Position numbers and translations under genes: made by a program. A model generated the notes under the pieces. It ran no database searches. It worked only from the letters and a program-made list of their open reading frames with translations, and was not told where the DNA came from. From VRUE01 sp036403515 (lineage in GTDB: Bacteria > Actinomycetota > Thermoleophilia > Solirubrobacterales > 70-9), in assembly GCA_036403515.1 (NCBI GenBank), contig DASWQV010000059.1, positions 62,001 through 126,000 of the forward strand: DNA of 64,000 nt, written 5' to 3'. Position 1 is the stretch's first letter, and each line of letters opens with the position of its first letter. Positions 15,469 through 23,884 of the stretch are shown here, in pieces.

Positions 15469-16869
15469 ATGAGTGTCGACGGCCGACCGTCTGACCCGCG
15501 CCGCGCCGATGCGGCGCGCAATGACGAGCGCATTCTCGAAGCGGCGAAACGGCTGCTGGAGCACTCCTCCTCGGCGACCCTCTCCGACATAGCCGCGGCG
15601 GCGGGTGTCTCGCGCTCGAGCGTCTACCGGCGCTTCAAGGATCGCGATCAGCTGGTCTCCGAGCTCGATGCCCGTCCCGAGGACGGCTCCGTGCGGCCGG
15701 CCCGCGATCCGCTGCCGGCCGGGCGTTTGGGGCGGCGACGCTCACTTGCCCTCGACGCGATCCAGGTCTTCGACGTCGTCTCGCCGGCGCTCCTGCCCGA
15801 GCAGCTGGTCGCTGAGGCGCAGCGGATCGCCGGCGTGCCGGTCGCCCTCTACGTGCTCGACATCGACGGCAGCCACCTCCTGCACATGGCCGGCCCGCAA
15901 CATCTGGGCGAGGTGCTGGAGGCGCCGTTCGCGATCGGGCCCGAGCTCGACGCCCACGGCATAGGCACCCTGCGCGAGAGCTTGGCGGAGCGCGCCGGGG
16001 TCGAGCTCTACGCGCTCTGGTTGCGTGGCCGGGCGACCGGAGTGCTCGTCGCCTTTGGCCGCGCCCGCGAACCCCTCACCGAGATGGCCCGCCAGGCCGC
16101 GGCGGCCGTCACCCTGGCCGACCGCTACACCGACGTATTCGCCCGGGCGCAGCGCCGCAAGCAGCCACGTGCCGCGGCGGAGATCCAGCAGAGCTTGCTG
16201 CCGCCGCGGATCATGCGCGTTACCGGCGCCGAAGTGGCTGGCAACGTGCTGCCGACCTACGAGGTTGCCGGCGACTGGTTCGACGTGGTCGAGAACGCCG
16301 ACGGAATCTGGATCACCCTCGCCGATGGGCTGGGCGGCAGCACCAGGGCCGCCGCCGCCAGTGCCGTCGGCCTCGGCGCCCTGCGGGCAAGCCGGCGCAG
16401 CGGCGCCTCGATCGCCGAGTCGCTGCTGGTCATGCACCAGACGCTTCGCGAACTGCCCGGCCCGCGCGCCGAGATGTCGGCGCTCGTCGCCCGCTGGGAC
16501 CCGGGCAGCGGCGAGCTAGCGCTGGCCAACTGCGGCCACGATGCGCCGGTGATCCTGTCCGACAACGGCGATGCGGAGCTGATCTCACTTCCTCCCAGCC
16601 TTGGCCTCGGCGGTCGTTCGACGCCGAAGCCGGCCGAAGCCTCGCACCGGCTTCTCGCCGGCGATCGCCTGGTCCTCTTCTCCGACGGCGTGGTCGGGTC
16701 GGCCGAGGGGCAGGCCGGGCTTGGCGAGAAAGGCGTCATCGAGGCGGCGCTCTGCCAGCAGGGCGCCTCGGCGGCTGACACCGTTCGCGAGATTCACCGG
16801 TCGGTGCGCGAGCAGACCGGGGGAGAGCTCTCTGACGACGCCACCGTGGTCTGCCTCTCGGTCGGCTAG
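15469..16869 (+). CDS. HTH-SpoIIE fusion: TetR-like DNA-binding domain joined to a PP2C phosphatase
   Basis: A 466-residue protein in three parts. Residues 18-66 form a TetR-type HTH (ERILEAAKRLLEH, then LSDIAAAAGVSRSSVYRRF). Residues about 85-225 form a GAF-like sensor segment. Residues 230-466 are a SpoIIE/RsbU-type PP2C phosphatase with AGDWFDVV, the metal motif as ADGLGG in place of the usual DxxGHG, LVLFSDGV and the final DDATVV. PP2C enzymes of this kind dephosphorylate anti-sigma antagonists and so release stress sigma factors. A DNA-binding domain on such a phosphatase is unusual and could link promoter occupancy to sigma release. Upstream lies a weak stress-type promoter. Confidence 0.82.
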   Translation: MSVDGRPSDPRRADAARNDERILEAAKRLLEHSSSATLSDIAAAAGVSRSSVYRRFKDRDQLVSELDARPEDGSVRPARDPLPAGRLGRRRSLALDAIQVFDVVSPALLPEQLVAEAQRIAGVPVALYVLDIDGSHLLHMAGPQHLGEVLEAPFAIGPELDAHGIGTLRESLAERAGVELYALWLRGRATGVLVAFGRAREPLTEMARQAAAAVTLADRYTDVFARAQRRKQPRAAAEIQQSLLPPRIMRVTGAEVAGNVLPTYEVAGDWFDVVENADGIWITLADGLGGSTRAAAASAVGLGALRASRRSGASIAESLLVMHQTLRELPGPRAEMSALVARWDPGSGELALANCGHDAPVILSDNGDAELISLPPSLGLGGRSTPKPAEASHRLLAGDRLVLFSDGVVGSAEGQAGLGEKGVIEAALCQQGASAADTVREIHRSVREQTGGELSDDATVVCLSVG

Positions 16870-16896
16870 AGCTAGAGGTCCAGCGCCTCCAGGCGC

Positions 16897-18021
16897 TCAG
16901 ACGGTGCCCTCGGCCAGGTAGTCGAGCAGGCCGCTCATTCCCCTCTCCCTATGGATGCGGCGCTGGTCATCGGCACCGTTGCCCTCGCGCAGGATCCGCT
17001 CGACCTCTTCGAGGGCGACCTCGCTGCCCAGCTCGCGAGCGTAGGGGCGGACCGACTCGAGGACCCTGCCGCCGACCTCCCGGGCCGGCTCGGGGACGTC
17101 GCGATCGAAGAGGATGTTCGCCTCGAGCCCGTGGCTGGCGGCCTGGAAGTAGGACTCCTCGAGCGTCTCGCGATAGAGGTCCGGCGCGCTTGGGCGGTCG
17201 AGCTCCTTCGCCGCGATCGCCTGGATCAGCGCGGCGATCGCGCTCGAGGTCGCCGCGGCTGTCTGCACGTCGACGGCTCTCACCTCGACCGTGCCCAGTT
17301 CGGGATGGGGGCGGATGTCCCACCAGATGTAGGTGTAGTCGTCGACCCCCGCGGCCGCGATCAGCTGGTCGGCGACCTGGCAGAACTCCTCGTAGTCGCG
17401 GAACTGACGCGGCAGCTGGAAGCGCGGATAGCTGCGCACGACGGAGCTGCGCGAGCTGGCATTGCCGGAGTCGACTCCCTCGCGGAAGGGCGAGTTGGCG
17501 CTCAGCGCCTGCAGCACCGGCAGGTAGAGGCGAAAGGCGTTGGCGATCCGCACGGCCGTCTCCGGGTCGGGCATGCCGATGTGAACATGGAGGCCGCAGG
17601 GTGGCGTCCGCAAGATGTCCCCGAAGTCGCGGCGGACAACTTCATACCTCGGCTTGGCGACGAGCTTGGCGTCTCCCTCCTCGGCGGACGGATGCAGGCC
17701 GCAGGCGAGCAGCTCGAAGCCGGCCTCATGGATCGCCAGCCGGGTCCGGTCGAGGTCGGCGAGGACCTCGTCTGCGTCATGGCAGATGCCCGTCTTCAGC
17801 TCGATCTGCTCAGCGAAGATCTCAGAGGAGACCCGCTTGGCAAACGGTGCGGCGACGCTGTCGAGGATCAGCTCGCTGACCGCGATCAGCTGGCGCTGCC
17901 CGTCGACCACGAGCAGCTCCTCCTCGACACCGAGCGATAGCGCGGGAGACGAGCCGAAGCGGTGGTTCTCCAGCGCTGAGCGGCCGCCGGACTCCGTCGA
18001 AGGTTGGTCGCTGGAGCTCAC
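16897..18021 (-). CDS. Carboxylate-amine ligase of the GCS2 (YbdK) family
   Basis: A 374-residue enzyme of the glutamate-cysteine ligase type 2 family, which joins glutamate (or another acid) to an amine with ATP hydrolysis. It shows the N-terminal GVEEELLVVD, the metal/ATP motif CGLHVHIGMPDPE, LSANSPF and WWDIRPHPELGTVEVRAVD. The GTG at 18021 lies 9 bases after a GGGTAA box, so the mRNA may be leaderless. Actinobacterial members may make gamma-glutamylcysteine or unrelated amides; the product cannot be settled here. Confidence 0.88.
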   Translation of the reverse strand: MSSSDQPSTESGGRSALENHRFGSSPALSLGVEEELLVVDGQRQLIAVSELILDSVAAPFAKRVSSEIFAEQIELKTGICHDADEVLADLDRTRLAIHEAGFELLACGLHPSAEEGDAKLVAKPRYEVVRRDFGDILRTPPCGLHVHIGMPDPETAVRIANAFRLYLPVLQALSANSPFREGVDSGNASSRSSVVRSYPRFQLPRQFRDYEEFCQVADQLIAAAGVDDYTYIWWDIRPHPELGTVEVRAVDVQTAAATSSAIAALIQAIAAKELDRPSAPDLYRETLEESYFQAASHGLEANILFDRDVPEPAREVGGRVLESVRPYARELGSEVALEEVERILREGNGADDQRRIHRERGMSGLLDYLAEGTV

Positions 18022-18030
18022 GCCGTCCCC

Positions 18031-18055
18031 TTACCCGGATCGCCGTACGCGAAGC
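18031..18055 (-). promoter_or_regulatory. Leaderless GGGTAN-type promoter of the GCS2 gene
   Basis: Minus-strand GCTT (18055-18052), 15-base spacer, GGGTAA (18036-18031), then 9 bases to the GTG at 18021. Boxes, spacer and distance match those of fdhD (53057-53081), and the distance also matches fdhA and the cox-qcr operon. Confidence 0.5.
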
Positions 18056-18078
18056 CTGGCGGCAGGGGCGCGCGCAGG

Positions 18079-18104
18079 GTTTCTCCCCATGTCGGCTGGG
18101 GTAT
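18079..18104 (+). promoter_or_regulatory. SigB/SigF-like promoter
   Basis: GTTT (18079-18082), 16-base spacer, GGGTAT (18099-18104): the best match in the window to actinobacterial stress-sigma promoters. The leader to the ATG at 18141 is about 30 bases. Confidence 0.65.
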
Positions 18105-18140
18105 GCGACGCCGGACACGTGAACGAGACAAGGAGTCCAC

Positions 18141-18787
18141 ATGGCGGATCTGAACGAGCGCGACGCGAAGCTGGTCCAGTACCTGAACGAGGCCTACGGC
18201 AAGGAGAAGGAGCTCGAAGCCGCCCTCGGGGCCCACATCGCGATGACCACCAAGGCGCCCTATAAGAGACGACTCCAGCTCCACCTGCGCGAGACGAAAT
18301 CGCACGCCAAACAGGTCGAGCGCCGGATCAAAAAGCTCGGCGGCGGGGGCCAGGGGACGCAGTCGCTATCGGCAAGGCTCAGGCAGTGGCGAAGGGGCCG
18401 CTGCACATGATCCGCGGCACCGGCGAGCAGGAGAAGATGCTGAAGAACGCCAAGACCGAGTACTTCAACGAGCACGAGGAGATCGCCACCTATCTGGCGA
18501 TCGAGACGCTGGCGGAAAAAGTCGACGACCGCGAGACGGCGAAAATGGCGAAGTCGATCCGCCGCGAGGAGGAACGCATGGCGAAATTCCTCGAGCGGGA
18601 GATCACCTCGTTGACCGGCGCCGTGGTCAACGAGGAGGTGCCGAGAGCCCAGCGTGGCACTAGCGCCAAATCAGCGACACGATCGTCGTCTTCGAGGCGG
18701 GTCGCCAAATCGAGCTCGACGGCCAAATCGAGGCCGGCGGCTAAAGCCAAACGTGCTCGAAAACCAGCCGGCGCCGCTCGGGGCTGA
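18141..18787 (+). pseudogene. DUF892 ferritin-like protein, frameshifted in a G-rich run
   Basis: The first frame (ATG 18141, ribosome site AAGGAG) encodes a DUF892-like N-terminus ending VERRIKKLGGGG and then stops at 18410. The frame that follows from about 18350 encodes the matching C-terminal half (AVAKGPLHMIRGTGEQEKML, then NEHEEIATYLAIETLAEKV) and a Lys/Ser/Ala-rich tail ending at 18787. The frames meet in the G-rich stretch 18340-18357. A one-base change there would restore a protein of about 215 residues. It may be a sequencing error, a true pseudogene, or a phase-variable tract. Confidence 0.7.
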
Positions 18788-19203
18788 TCAGGCCCATCGA
18801 TGGGCGCGGAGCGCGCCGTCGCTCGGTGGGGCTACCCGGATTGAAGATCTGGAAGCCATCCTCCTCCGCGTGGAGGGGAAGGTGGCTGTGGCCGAAGACG
18901 ACGGCGTCGGCCTCCGGCGAGCCGGCCTTTGGCGGGTCCTGCGTCATGCACCATCGCCACGACTTGGCCGCCGAGCTCAATCTCGAGCGCCGGGGGCAGC
19001 GAGCGCTGAAGCGCCTCCTCGTCGACGTTGCCGTGGACGGCGTGGACGAGCGGACATAGGGATTCGAGCTGCTCGAGCACTGAGGTAGCCGAGAGGTCGC
19101 CCGCGTGGAGGACCGCATCGGCGGCTCGGACCAGCTCGACACAGCGCTCCGGCAGCCGCCGCGAGCCCTTCGGCATGTGGGTGTCGGCGAGGACGGCGAT
19201 CAA
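18741..19203 (-). pseudogene. YfcE/MJ0936-type phosphodiesterase with small internal deletion
   Basis: From TTG 19203 the protein reads MIAVLADTHMPKGSRRLPE with the metal-binding DTH, then HAGD, HGNVD and MVHDAGPAKGR, all expected of a YfcE-type metallophosphoesterase. At about 18910-18925 the frame changes: the downstream frame gives PEADAVVFGHSHLPLHAEE with the GHSH metal site. Compared with intact relatives, a short stretch after AKGR, roughly six to ten residues, is also lost, so a deletion rather than a simple miscall is likely. The 3' end overlaps the convergent DUF892 gene by 47 bases. Confidence 0.7.
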
Positions 19204-19247
19204 GTTTGCCTGGGATTATCGCGTGGCGCCCGCTCCTGCCGCGGGGG

Positions 19248-20192
19248 CTAAGCGCGGGTTTCCCCCGCAAGCTCGCGAGCGTGATCCCGCAACTGCGCAA
19301 AGAGACGGTGGTTGCGATGGGCCACCTGGTCATTGAGGAGTTGTTCCTCCGCCTGATCGAGCTCGGTCAGGAATGCGAAGCGGATGCGTACACGCTCACA
19401 AATTTGCTTGGGGTCAGTCGCGAGATCGCGGGGAACCAATCCTGAGATATCGCTCCAGCGGAAGTTCTGCGGTTCGATCGCGCCGAGGAGCGCTGCCGGT
19501 TCGTAGCTGGGCTGGCCGCGTCGGTCCGTCCACGCCTTGAGAACTGCAAGTCGTCGAACGAGACGCTCGTCGAAGGGGCGTCTCGCCCAGAGGTCGAGGT
19601 CGTAGACGTCCTTGCTGGAGCCGCCCTGACGGCGGTTGCAGGCCATGATCTTCTCGCCGATCATCTCGTAGGGGTCGAGTCCGAAGAGCCGAGGCACGCC
19701 GCACTCTTTGCCGGCTTTGGTGAAATAAGACTGTTCTTGGAGCGTGAGCTCGACGGGCTCCAAGATCGGGTCCTGGCGATAAGAGATCTGCAACTCGAAG
19801 GCGCCCTTGCCGCCACTGTGGCGGTACTCGACGGTACCGCTGAAGTTGTCATCGCTGGAGTAGCGAAAACGGGGCAGCGAGAACTCGATCCCGTGGTAGG
19901 GCTGGGCTGGTCGAAAGGCCGCCTCGACCGCCTCCTCGAAGCCATTCTTATGGGTGGCATCCAGATCGATGTCCTGCGAGAAGCGCCCGGTCGATCCGAA
20001 GATGCACTTACGAAGGGCGGTGCCGCCCTTGAAAAGCAGCGGTCCCGGCGCCTGCTCACCTGGCGGGTAGCCGACCAGGCCGATCTCATTCAGTCGTGCC
20101 AGCGCGTAGTGGAGGACCACCTCCTGGTCCGCTACATCGAGGTCGATCTTCTGACCGGCTGCAAATTGACGCACGAAGGCTTGGGCGATCAT
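19248..20192 (-). CDS. AbiEii-type nucleotidyltransferase toxin
   Basis: A 314-residue protein of the AbiEii/type IV toxin family. The nucleotidyltransferase core LLFKGGTALRKCIFGSTGRF followed by SQDIDLDAT gives the GG-S/T motif and DxD catalytic residues, and a later KIMACNRRQGGSSKDVYDLD segment holds the conserved Lys and RxKDxxDL-like motif. AbiEii toxins transfer nucleotides to tRNA or other acceptors and halt growth on phage infection. Its ATG overlaps the stop codon of the AbiEi gene by one base. It would be neutralised by that neighbour. Confidence 0.88.
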   Translation of the reverse strand: MIAQAFVRQFAAGQKIDLDVADQEVVLHYALARLNEIGLVGYPPGEQAPGPLLFKGGTALRKCIFGSTGRFSQDIDLDATHKNGFEEAVEAAFRPAQPYHGIEFSLPRFRYSSDDNFSGTVEYRHSGGKGAFELQISYRQDPILEPVELTLQEQSYFTKAGKECGVPRLFGLDPYEMIGEKIMACNRRQGGSSKDVYDLDLWARRPFDERLVRRLAVLKAWTDRRGQPSYEPAALLGAIEPQNFRWSDISGLVPRDLATDPKQICERVRIRFAFLTELDQAEEQLLNDQVAHRNHRLFAQLRDHARELAGETRA

Positions 20193-21034
20193 CAGCGCCT
20201 TATCTCCTCACGGAGCGCCTCGGGACTGACGTTGACCTGCACTTGCCATCGGGACAGAGTCTCGCCACGGCGCCCGTGGACGCGGGTGCTGCCGAGGTGG
20301 ATCGGCGGAGCACCTCTTCTCGTGCCCGCAAGCTCGCTCAGGGCCGGCGGCACGTCCCGGCCGAGGATCTCGAGCAGAGCCGCGATTCGGCGGGCGGCCG
20401 CAGTTCCGCGCTTTCCCTTGGTGGCGAGCTCGGCGAAGCGCGCCCAATTGGCGTGTTCGCTGCCGCGGTCGACGATACGCGCAAGCCCGAACACTCCCCC
20501 TACCCGCCCGGGCATGGTCGCGCTGTCGAGCAGCACTCGCTCGGTCCCGGCGAGGCGCACGCTGACACCGTGGCCCTCGGCAAACTCGCTGCCGTCGAGT
20601 TCGAATGCGCGCCTGGGCACGAGCGCTATCGCCTGCTCTCGCCAACCGAGGGGGGCCGTGGTTCCTACTGGAACGCATACCTGCACGGCACCAGGGCGGT
20701 CGGCGATGAAGTTGTGCTCGTGGGCCGCAGAGGCCAGTGCGACGTAGTAGGGGGCGTTCCAGCTCGTCAGGGCGACCCATGGGTCAGGCACCGAAATGCC
20801 GGCACTGTCGGCCAAGAGTGGTTCGTAGTGGCCGGCGCGGGTCCGATACAACCATCCCTTCTTGACCAGCCGAGACGTGACGCTGTAGGTGCGCGTCCGG
20901 GGCCAGTCCAGCGCGCTGGAAATCTCTGCCAAGCTGACGCTCTTGGGCCTCTCGACCTCGAGCCAGCTGAGGAGCTCGGCCTCCCGCTGGCTCAATGTTC
21001 GGGCCTTACCTATCTGGGGCGGCGCGGGAGCCAT
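20192..21034 (-). CDS. AbiEi-type antitoxin/regulator
   Basis: A 280-residue protein with an N-terminal winged helix (LSQREAELLSWLEVER, then LAEISSALDWPRTRTYSVTSR) and a C-terminal AbiEi-like domain containing DPWVALTSWNAPYYVALASA and the IVDRGSEHANWARF region. In type IV AbiE systems this protein represses the operon by binding its promoter and counteracts the toxin. The ATG at 21034 was preferred because a TATACT box ends exactly 10 bases upstream; a TTG at 21067 would add eleven residues. The region upstream of the gene is AT-richer than the surrounding DNA. Confidence 0.82.
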   Translation of the reverse strand: MAPAPPQIGKARTLSQREAELLSWLEVERPKSVSLAEISSALDWPRTRTYSVTSRLVKKGWLYRTRAGHYEPLLADSAGISVPDPWVALTSWNAPYYVALASAAHEHNFIADRPGAVQVCVPVGTTAPLGWREQAIALVPRRAFELDGSEFAEGHGVSVRLAGTERVLLDSATMPGRVGGVFGLARIVDRGSEHANWARFAELATKGKRGTAAARRIAALLEILGRDVPPALSELAGTRRGAPPIHLGSTRVHGRRGETLSRWQVQVNVSPEALREEIRR

Positions 21035-21044
21035 GGCCTGTAAA

Positions 21045-21050
21045 AGTATA
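21045..21050 (-). promoter_or_regulatory. -10 box of a leaderless promoter for the AbiE operon
   Basis: Minus-strand TATACT lies 10 bases before the ATG at 21034, so transcription would begin at or near the start codon. No good -35 hexamer is seen. Confidence 0.45.
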
Positions 21051-21125
21051 GGGCCTTTAATAAACAACAGGGAAAGGCAGCTATACGAATCAAGGCATTC
21101 GAAATCGACCGCCTAACCCCCAGGC

Positions 21126-21962
21126 CTACATCGCCAGGCCGAGCAACAGGGAGGCGATCAGGGCTATCGGGGTGCCGAAGAGGCTGAGGCGGGCGAAGAA
21201 GCGGCTCCAGATGCCCTGGTAGCCGGTGCTCTGGAAGAGGAAGAGGCCGACGACGTGGGCGAGGTTGATCAGGGCGATGCCGAGGGCGATCAGGATCCGG
21301 GCCGCGCAGGGCCAGTCGAGGCGGCCTTCCTCGAAATCGCTGTGGCCGTTGGCGTCGCCGACGCACTTGGCCGCCAGGATGCCGAGCAGGAGGGTGCCGA
21401 TCACGGCGACGAGGATGCCCGCGATGTCGCGGCGCGAGAACGGCGGCAGGTTGGCCGAGGGGCGCCAGCCCCTGCGCCGGCCGGCGCCGCGCTTGGTTTT
21501 CTGGACGTCGAGGACGTGGGGAGCTTTCGCCTGGTCGACGACCAGCTCGGTGACCGGCACGTCGAGGTCGCGTTCGGCCTGTACGAGCAGCCCGCGCTCG
21601 GCGAAGGCGCCTTCCTCGTCGCGATGGGCGACGACCAGCACCTGACCCGGGTCGAACTTCTGAATCTCATCGCTGATCGCCTGTATGGGGTCGGAATCGC
21701 CGACCTCCCCCGCCACTTTGAAGCCGGCCTCACGCAGCTCGCTCAAGGTCAGCTCGAGCCGCTCTCTGGCGGGCGGGATTGCGTCGTCGACGTCGCCCAG
21801 CACGTACTTGACGCCGGAGTCGGCGAGGGCCGGGCAGACCACGAAGACCTCCTCGACGTCGTTGCCCAGGCGGTCGGCGAGGGCCTCGCGAAGCTCTTTG
21901 CCGACAACCGCCTCGTTGACGACGACGAGGGCGCGTCGGGTTTTGGAATCGATGCTTCTCAA
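21126..21962 (-). CDS. Universal-stress-like domain fused to membrane helices
   Basis: A 278-residue protein. Residues about 10-140 form an alpha/beta domain (RALVVVNEAVVGKELREAL, then SDEIQKFDPGQVLVVAHRDE) resembling USP/HUP folds, including a VPVTELVVD closing strand. Residues about 172-194 and 215-275 form three or four membrane helices. The TTG start at 21962 follows GGGAG; an ATG in this frame is absent nearby. Fusion of a USP-like domain to a membrane anchor suggests a stress-sensing role at the membrane, but no ligand motif is clear. Confidence 0.65.
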   Translation of the reverse strand: MRSIDSKTRRALVVVNEAVVGKELREALADRLGNDVEEVFVVCPALADSGVKYVLGDVDDAIPPARERLELTLSELREAGFKVAGEVGDSDPIQAISDEIQKFDPGQVLVVAHRDEEGAFAERGLLVQAERDLDVPVTELVVDQAKAPHVLDVQKTKRGAGRRRGWRPSANLPPFSRRDIAGILVAVIGTLLLGILAAKCVGDANGHSDFEEGRLDWPCAARILIALGIALINLAHVVGLFLFQSTGYQGIWSRFFARLSLFGTPIALIASLLLGLAM

Positions 21963-22266
21963 AACGCTCCCTTTTTGAGCCGAACAGGACCACGACGCAT
22001 CCGGTTCCTCCTCCTGTCGTAGGACTTGGACCCCCTTTCGGGTACCCGCCGGAGGGCCCGCTCAGTCATCCGGGAACGGCGCTTGTCGCCTTGCGGGAGT
22101 GCGCTTGGATCGCCGATAAGCGACCGATGTTCCACTTAGAAAAGAGGTATTTGCAGACGCGCTACTGTGGGCCGAGGCGCGAGGAACTTGGGTCTGCGCG
22201 CTCGCTGTAGTAGGGAGGCACGCGGGTCGAGTGAACCCTCGGCCGTGCGGACTTCTCCCAATCGGT
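21963..22266. other. Intergenic region without a recognised gene
   Basis: About 300 bases between the divergent USP-like and zinc-ribbon genes. It contains a CGGGTACCCG palindrome near 22039-22048. I see no tRNA, clear promoter pair or coding frame in it. Confidence 0.4.
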
Positions 22267-22506
22267 ATGGCTACAAGGGAGGGTCGGTTGTCTCATCTTC
22301 AGTGTCTGAATTGCGGGCTGCGGATCACGGCGAATAGGGCGCCTTCGACCTGCCCGCGGTGCCTCGTCCGCGGACGTGGCCGCATCGAGATGGTCCCCAC
22401 CTCGATCTACGCGCCGTCCGCCGCTGCAAGCGAGCAGCCGATTCCCGCCGAACGCGGCCACGCGGTTTTCAAACTCGGCGATAGCGGGAATCAGTCGGTG
22501 TACTGA
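22267..22506 (+). CDS. Small zinc-ribbon protein
   Basis: A 79-residue protein with two CxxC pairs, LQCLNCGLRI and STCPRCLVRGRGR, forming a single zinc ribbon near the N-terminus, followed by a low-complexity tail. The ATG at 22267 was chosen; a TTG at 22288 is also possible. Small zinc ribbons of this type occur widely in actinobacteria without known function. It is 18 bases upstream of the GlsB-like gene and probably co-transcribed. Confidence 0.6.
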   Translation: MATREGRLSHLQCLNCGLRITANRAPSTCPRCLVRGRGRIEMVPTSIYAPSAAASEQPIPAERGHAVFKLGDSGNQSVY

Positions 22507-22524
22507 GATCTGAAAGGAGAGCAG

Positions 22525-22827
22525 ATGATCGGAGCACTGATACTTGGGCTGTTCGCCGGCGCCGTCGGCAGGGCGATCGTCCCCAACGATGCCTTTGAGG
22601 GCATGCACGGGCCTCGCTCGTGGCTGGTCTCGGTCGTGCTTGGCCTCGTCGGCGCCGCTCTGGGCTGGGCGATCTTCACCGCCGGCCTGGGGATCGGCGA
22701 CACCGATGTGTTCGACTGGGGTGGAGTCCTCAGCGCCTTGATCGGCGTGGTGATCGTGCTCCTGCTCGTCGGCTTCATCGGTCGCCGCATGGGCGAGCAC
22801 CGGGGCTCCTCCATGCATCGAGCCTAG
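22525..22827 (+). CDS. GlsB/YeaQ/YmgE family stress membrane protein
   Basis: A 100-residue protein with three hydrophobic helices, the standard size for transglycosylase-associated GlsB/YeaQ/YmgE proteins. The N-terminal LILGLFAGAVGRAIVPND and central SWLVSVVLGLVGAALGW segments match the family, and the third helix ends in FIGRRMG. AAGGAGAG precedes the ATG at 22525. Members are general-stress membrane proteins of unknown biochemical function. Confidence 0.88.
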   Translation: MIGALILGLFAGAVGRAIVPNDAFEGMHGPRSWLVSVVLGLVGAALGWAIFTAGLGIGDTDVFDWGGVLSALIGVVIVLLLVGFIGRRMGEHRGSSMHRA

Positions 22828-22844
22828 ATCGCCGTGGTCGGGGT

Positions 22845-22876
22845 CGTGGGCGCTCGCCCGGCTTTGAGCGCCCACG
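22845..22876. terminator. Hairpin between convergent GlsB and glycosyltransferase genes
   Basis: A perfect 11-bp stem CGTGGGCGCTC / GAGCGCCCACG with a 10-base loop, 17 bases after the GlsB stop. Confidence 0.65.
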
Positions 22877-22951
22877 GCAAACCGACCGCCCCCGGAACAA
22901 GCCCGGCGCGAGGCAAAGGGCGCTCCGCGCGCTCCGACCGGGGGTCGGTTC

Positions 22952-23884
22952 TCATCGTCCCATCTCTTCCAGGACCCGATCCCAGTCGGCCAGGAAGCGG
23001 CCGAGGTTGTAGCGGCTGAGCACCGCCTCGCGGGCGGCGATGCCGCACTTGCGCGCTTCGTAGGGGTCGTCCATCAGCTTGGCGAGGCCGCGCGAGAGGA
23101 CCGCGACATCGGTCGAGACGAAGCCCGCCGAGCGCGGCACCGCCTCCGCCACCTCGGTCGTACCGAGGGCGACGATGGGCATTCCGAGGTGCATCGCCTC
23201 GAGCAGCGAGAGCCCGAGCGAGGTCCAGCGGATCGGGTGCAGGTAGGCGCGGCGGCGCGCCATCTCGGCGTGCAGGGTGCGCTGCGGCGGGTCCTCGATG
23301 CCGCCGAGCTCGCCGGCGCCGATCCCGAACAGCCGCAGCGGCACGCTGCCGTTGAGGCGGGGCAGAAGGTCGGTGCCGGTAATGCGGCCGCGGCGGGTCG
23401 GTTCATTGATCGCTACCGCCGCCTCGCGCAGCTCGCCGCTGTAGCGGTAGCCAGGGTCGACGACGCCATGCTCGATCACCGTCGTCGGCGTCGTTCCGGT
23501 GTCCCAGAAGAGGTCGTTGAAGTGGGTGACGTGGACGAGGCGCAGGTCCTTGCGGTCGGCGATCGGATGGCGCATCTCGGCGATCCGCCCCTGCGGCGCG
23601 TTGTGCTCGACGTAGACGGCCGGGAGGTCGCGCCCCGGGCGGCGCCCGAGCCACTGCTCGCAGAGATCGAGGTCGCGCGGGCGCTGCAGGATCACCAGGT
23701 CGATCTCGGCCTCCGCCAGTTCCGCAGGTGAGAGCTCGCTGGCCGACTCCGGCCAATCCCAGGTCCTGGCCCGGCCGCGGCCGTCCGGACCGCGGTCAGG
23801 GACGAGGGGCAGCAGGTACTCGTGCCCTCCCTGCAGCAGCGAGGTGGTCCAGGAGCCGTGGATGTGCCAGACCAGGATCTTCAT
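22952..23884 (-). CDS. Glycosyltransferase (GT-B fold, family 1/4-like)
   Basis: A 310-residue glycosyltransferase with N-terminal KILVWHIHGSWTTSLLQGGHEYL. The C-terminal sugar-nucleotide half contains TSLGLSLLEAMHLGMPIVALGTTEVAE, which carries the conserved E(x7)E-like motif of retaining GT-B enzymes. It is shorter than typical GT4 enzymes (350-400). Its ATG overlaps the stop of a truncated carbamoyltransferase frame. Relatives in this pairing probably modify a glycoconjugate that is also carbamoylated. Acceptor unknown. Confidence 0.8.
   Translation of the reverse strand: MKILVWHIHGSWTTSLLQGGHEYLLPLVPDRGPDGRGRARTWDWPESASELSPAELAEAEIDLVILQRPRDLDLCEQWLGRRPGRDLPAVYVEHNAPQGRIAEMRHPIADRKDLRLVHVTHFNDLFWDTGTTPTTVIEHGVVDPGYRYSGELREAAVAINEPTRRGRITGTDLLPRLNGSVPLRLFGIGAGELGGIEDPPQRTLHAEMARRRAYLHPIRWTSLGLSLLEAMHLGMPIVALGTTEVAEAVPRSAGFVSTDVAVLSRGLAKLMDDPYEARKCGIAAREAVLSRYNLGRFLADWDRVLEEMGR

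Noticed and set aside
16882..16897. Terminator AGCGCCT-CC-AGGCGCT between the phosphatase and GCS2 genes
   Set aside because: The 7-bp stem has a two-base loop and runs into the GCS2 stop codon; too weak to call.
22039..22048. CGGGTACCCG as a promoter of the USP-like gene
   Set aside because: Palindromic, but with no -35 box at the right spacing on the minus strand.
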